From the NCBI RefSeq assembly GCF_003851725.1, contig NZ_BHYL01000107.1, positions 1 to 32,478 on the forward strand: 32,478 nucleotides of DNA. Direction: 5' to 3'. This document shows positions 31,776 through 32,478 of this stretch, piece after piece. Below the pieces are notes generated by a model. It made no database searches. It was not told the DNA's origin and saw only the letters and a program-made list of their open reading frames with translations. The number at the start of each line of letters is the position of its first letter. Position 1 is the first letter of the stretch. The position numbers were made by a program, and so were the translations under genes. This DNA comes from Cellulomonas algicola (GTDB lineage: Bacteria; Actinomycetota; Actinomycetes; Actinomycetales; Cellulomonadaceae).

Positions 31776-32478
31776 ATGAGCGGCGCCGGAGCACCTGAGG
31801 AGCCGCCGGCGCGAGCGCAGGACCTGCGCACCGGCGAGGTGCCGGCGGACGTGCGGGCGGCCCTCGTGCAGGTCGCGGCCGACGTGCTCGGCACGCTCGA
31901 CGGCTCCGACGTGCCGACGACGCTGCGGGCGGTCCGTCAGTTCGCGCCCCGGCGCCGCGCGTCGGCGGGTGCAGGGCCGCTGTGGTCGGCCCTCCAGGAC
32001 GACGGCTTCCGGGCCCGGGTGGCGCGTGCGTGGGCGACGGACCACCCGGACCTCGCACGTGCCCTCGCCGGCGGCACCGGCACCGACGCCGCCGACGACA
32101 CCGACGACACCGACGACACCGACGACACCGACGACGGTGCGGGTGCCGCGGGTGCGGTTGGCGCGTCCCCCGGCACGTCCGCCGCGGTCGGCGCGTGGCT
32201 GCTCGGGCACGACTGGAGGTCGTTCCTGCCGACCACCGACGCGCGGCCGTCGCAGGAGGTCGCGCGGCTCACGGAGCGGCTCGGCCGCAGCGAGGCCGAG
32301 GTCGAGCGGCTGCGCGACGACCTGACCGGCGCGCGCCGTGAGGCCGCCGACGCCCGGGACGCGCTTGCCGCCCTGCAGCGCGAGCTGCGTCGGCTCCGCT
32401 CGGACGCGGACCGGGCGCGCAGCGAGGGGCGTCGTCAGGCCGACGAGGCTGCGGCCGCGCTGGCACGCGCCGAGGAGG
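31776..32478 (+). CDS. Probable NYN-domain RNA-binding protein, N-terminal part; runs off the window
   Basis: 234 codons are present. Residues about 20-105 form a helical domain (DVRAALVQVAADVLG, TTLRAVRQFAPRRRA, GFRARVARAWATDHPDLARAL) that resembles the N-terminus of an actinobacterial family with a C-terminal NYN/PIN-like nuclease domain. A TDD repeat linker (residues about 107-120) follows, then a short domain with VGAWLLGHDWRSFL. A long coiled coil begins at about residue 165 (VARLTERLGRSEAEVERLRD) and continues to the edge. The nuclease domain itself is outside, so the name rests on recalled family architecture. ATG at 31776 is divergent from the DEDDh nuclease. Confidence 0.75.
   Translation, partial: MSGAGAPEEPPARAQDLRTGEVPADVRAALVQVAADVLGTLDGSDVPTTLRAVRQFAPRRRASAGAGPLWSALQDDGFRARVARAWATDHPDLARALAGGTGTDAADDTDDTDDTDDTDDGAGAAGAVGASPGTSAAVGAWLLGHDWRSFLPTTDARPSQEVARLTERLGRSEAEVERLRDDLTGARREAADARDALAALQRELRRLRSDADRARSEGRRQADEAAAALARAEE
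32091..32135 (+). repeat. Five 9-bp tandem repeats encoding (A/T)DD
   Basis: GCCGACGAC followed by four exact ACCGACGAC units, in frame within the NYN-type gene. It encodes an acidic flexible linker. Copy number may vary between strains by slippage without breaking the frame. Confidence 0.85.

Noticed and set aside
32091-32135. Short direct repeats as a CRISPR-like array
   Set aside because: Units are 9 bp, contiguous, without spacers, and lie in a coding frame.

Overview
The window reads as ordinary chromosome of a very GC-rich actinobacterium. Codon third positions are almost all G or C, GTG starts are common, and the aa3 oxidase with CtaF and the bc1 complex with a di-heme QcrC are typical of Actinomycetota. 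The gene set and style suggest Micrococcales, possibly a Cellulomonas relative; that placement is inference. I saw no tRNA, rRNA, insertion sequence, prophage or CRISPR array.

Layout. 1-2208 (minus): lpdA followed by the 5' part of sucB (2-oxo acid dehydrogenase complex). 2389-2736: small conserved protein. 2770-4254 (minus): pepA. 4351-6452 (plus): two small membrane proteins, pyrD and a 70-residue protein, tightly packed. 6459-8828: a MocR-type regulator (YczR-like) divergent from a small membrane protein and a YczE-like membrane protein, with a clear operator between them. 8907-10581 (minus): aldo/keto reductase and DUF3043 protein. 10614-12017: M20 peptidase. 12148-14537 (minus): nadA, a DJ-1/PfpI protein and a hotdog thioesterase with its own promoter. 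14697-16356 (plus): glycerate kinase and an ErpA/IscA-type Fe-S carrier. 16447-17915 (minus): a cysteine desulfurase-like protein coupled to a TusA-like protein. 18152-21260 (plus): ctaC-ctaD-ctaF. 21477-22977 (minus): comB-like gene and sodA. 23102-27374 (minus): ctaE-qcrC-qcrA-qcrB. 27697-29171 (plus): receiver-like protein and trpD. 29190-31665 (minus): DEDDh/GIY-YIG/UVR nuclease, stand-alone Lrp/AsnC effector domain and a small protein without a normal start codon. 31776-end: 5' part of a probable NYN-domain protein.

How the genes work together. The core is a respiratory locus: the bc1 complex and aa3 oxidase, flanked by Fe-S and sulfur-transfer proteins and a superoxide dismutase. From memory, the order sucB, pepA, DUF3043, glycerate kinase, ErpA-like, ctaC/ctaF, qcrBAC-ctaE, trpD, DEDDh nuclease matches the Rv2215 to Rv2191 region of Mycobacterium tuberculosis, with other genes interspersed.

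The most interesting points are these. The desulfurase-like protein has lost the PLP lysine and several other PLP contacts but keeps a textbook catalytic-cysteine loop, and it is coupled to a TusA protein. A TAnnnT -10 box lies 6-8 nt before the start codon of about ten transcription-unit-leading genes, which indicates widespread leaderless transcription. Clear palindromic operators lie before yczR/yczE and before the thioesterase. A related motif lies at similar distances upstream of both respiratory operons. I found no wholly new multi-gene system.
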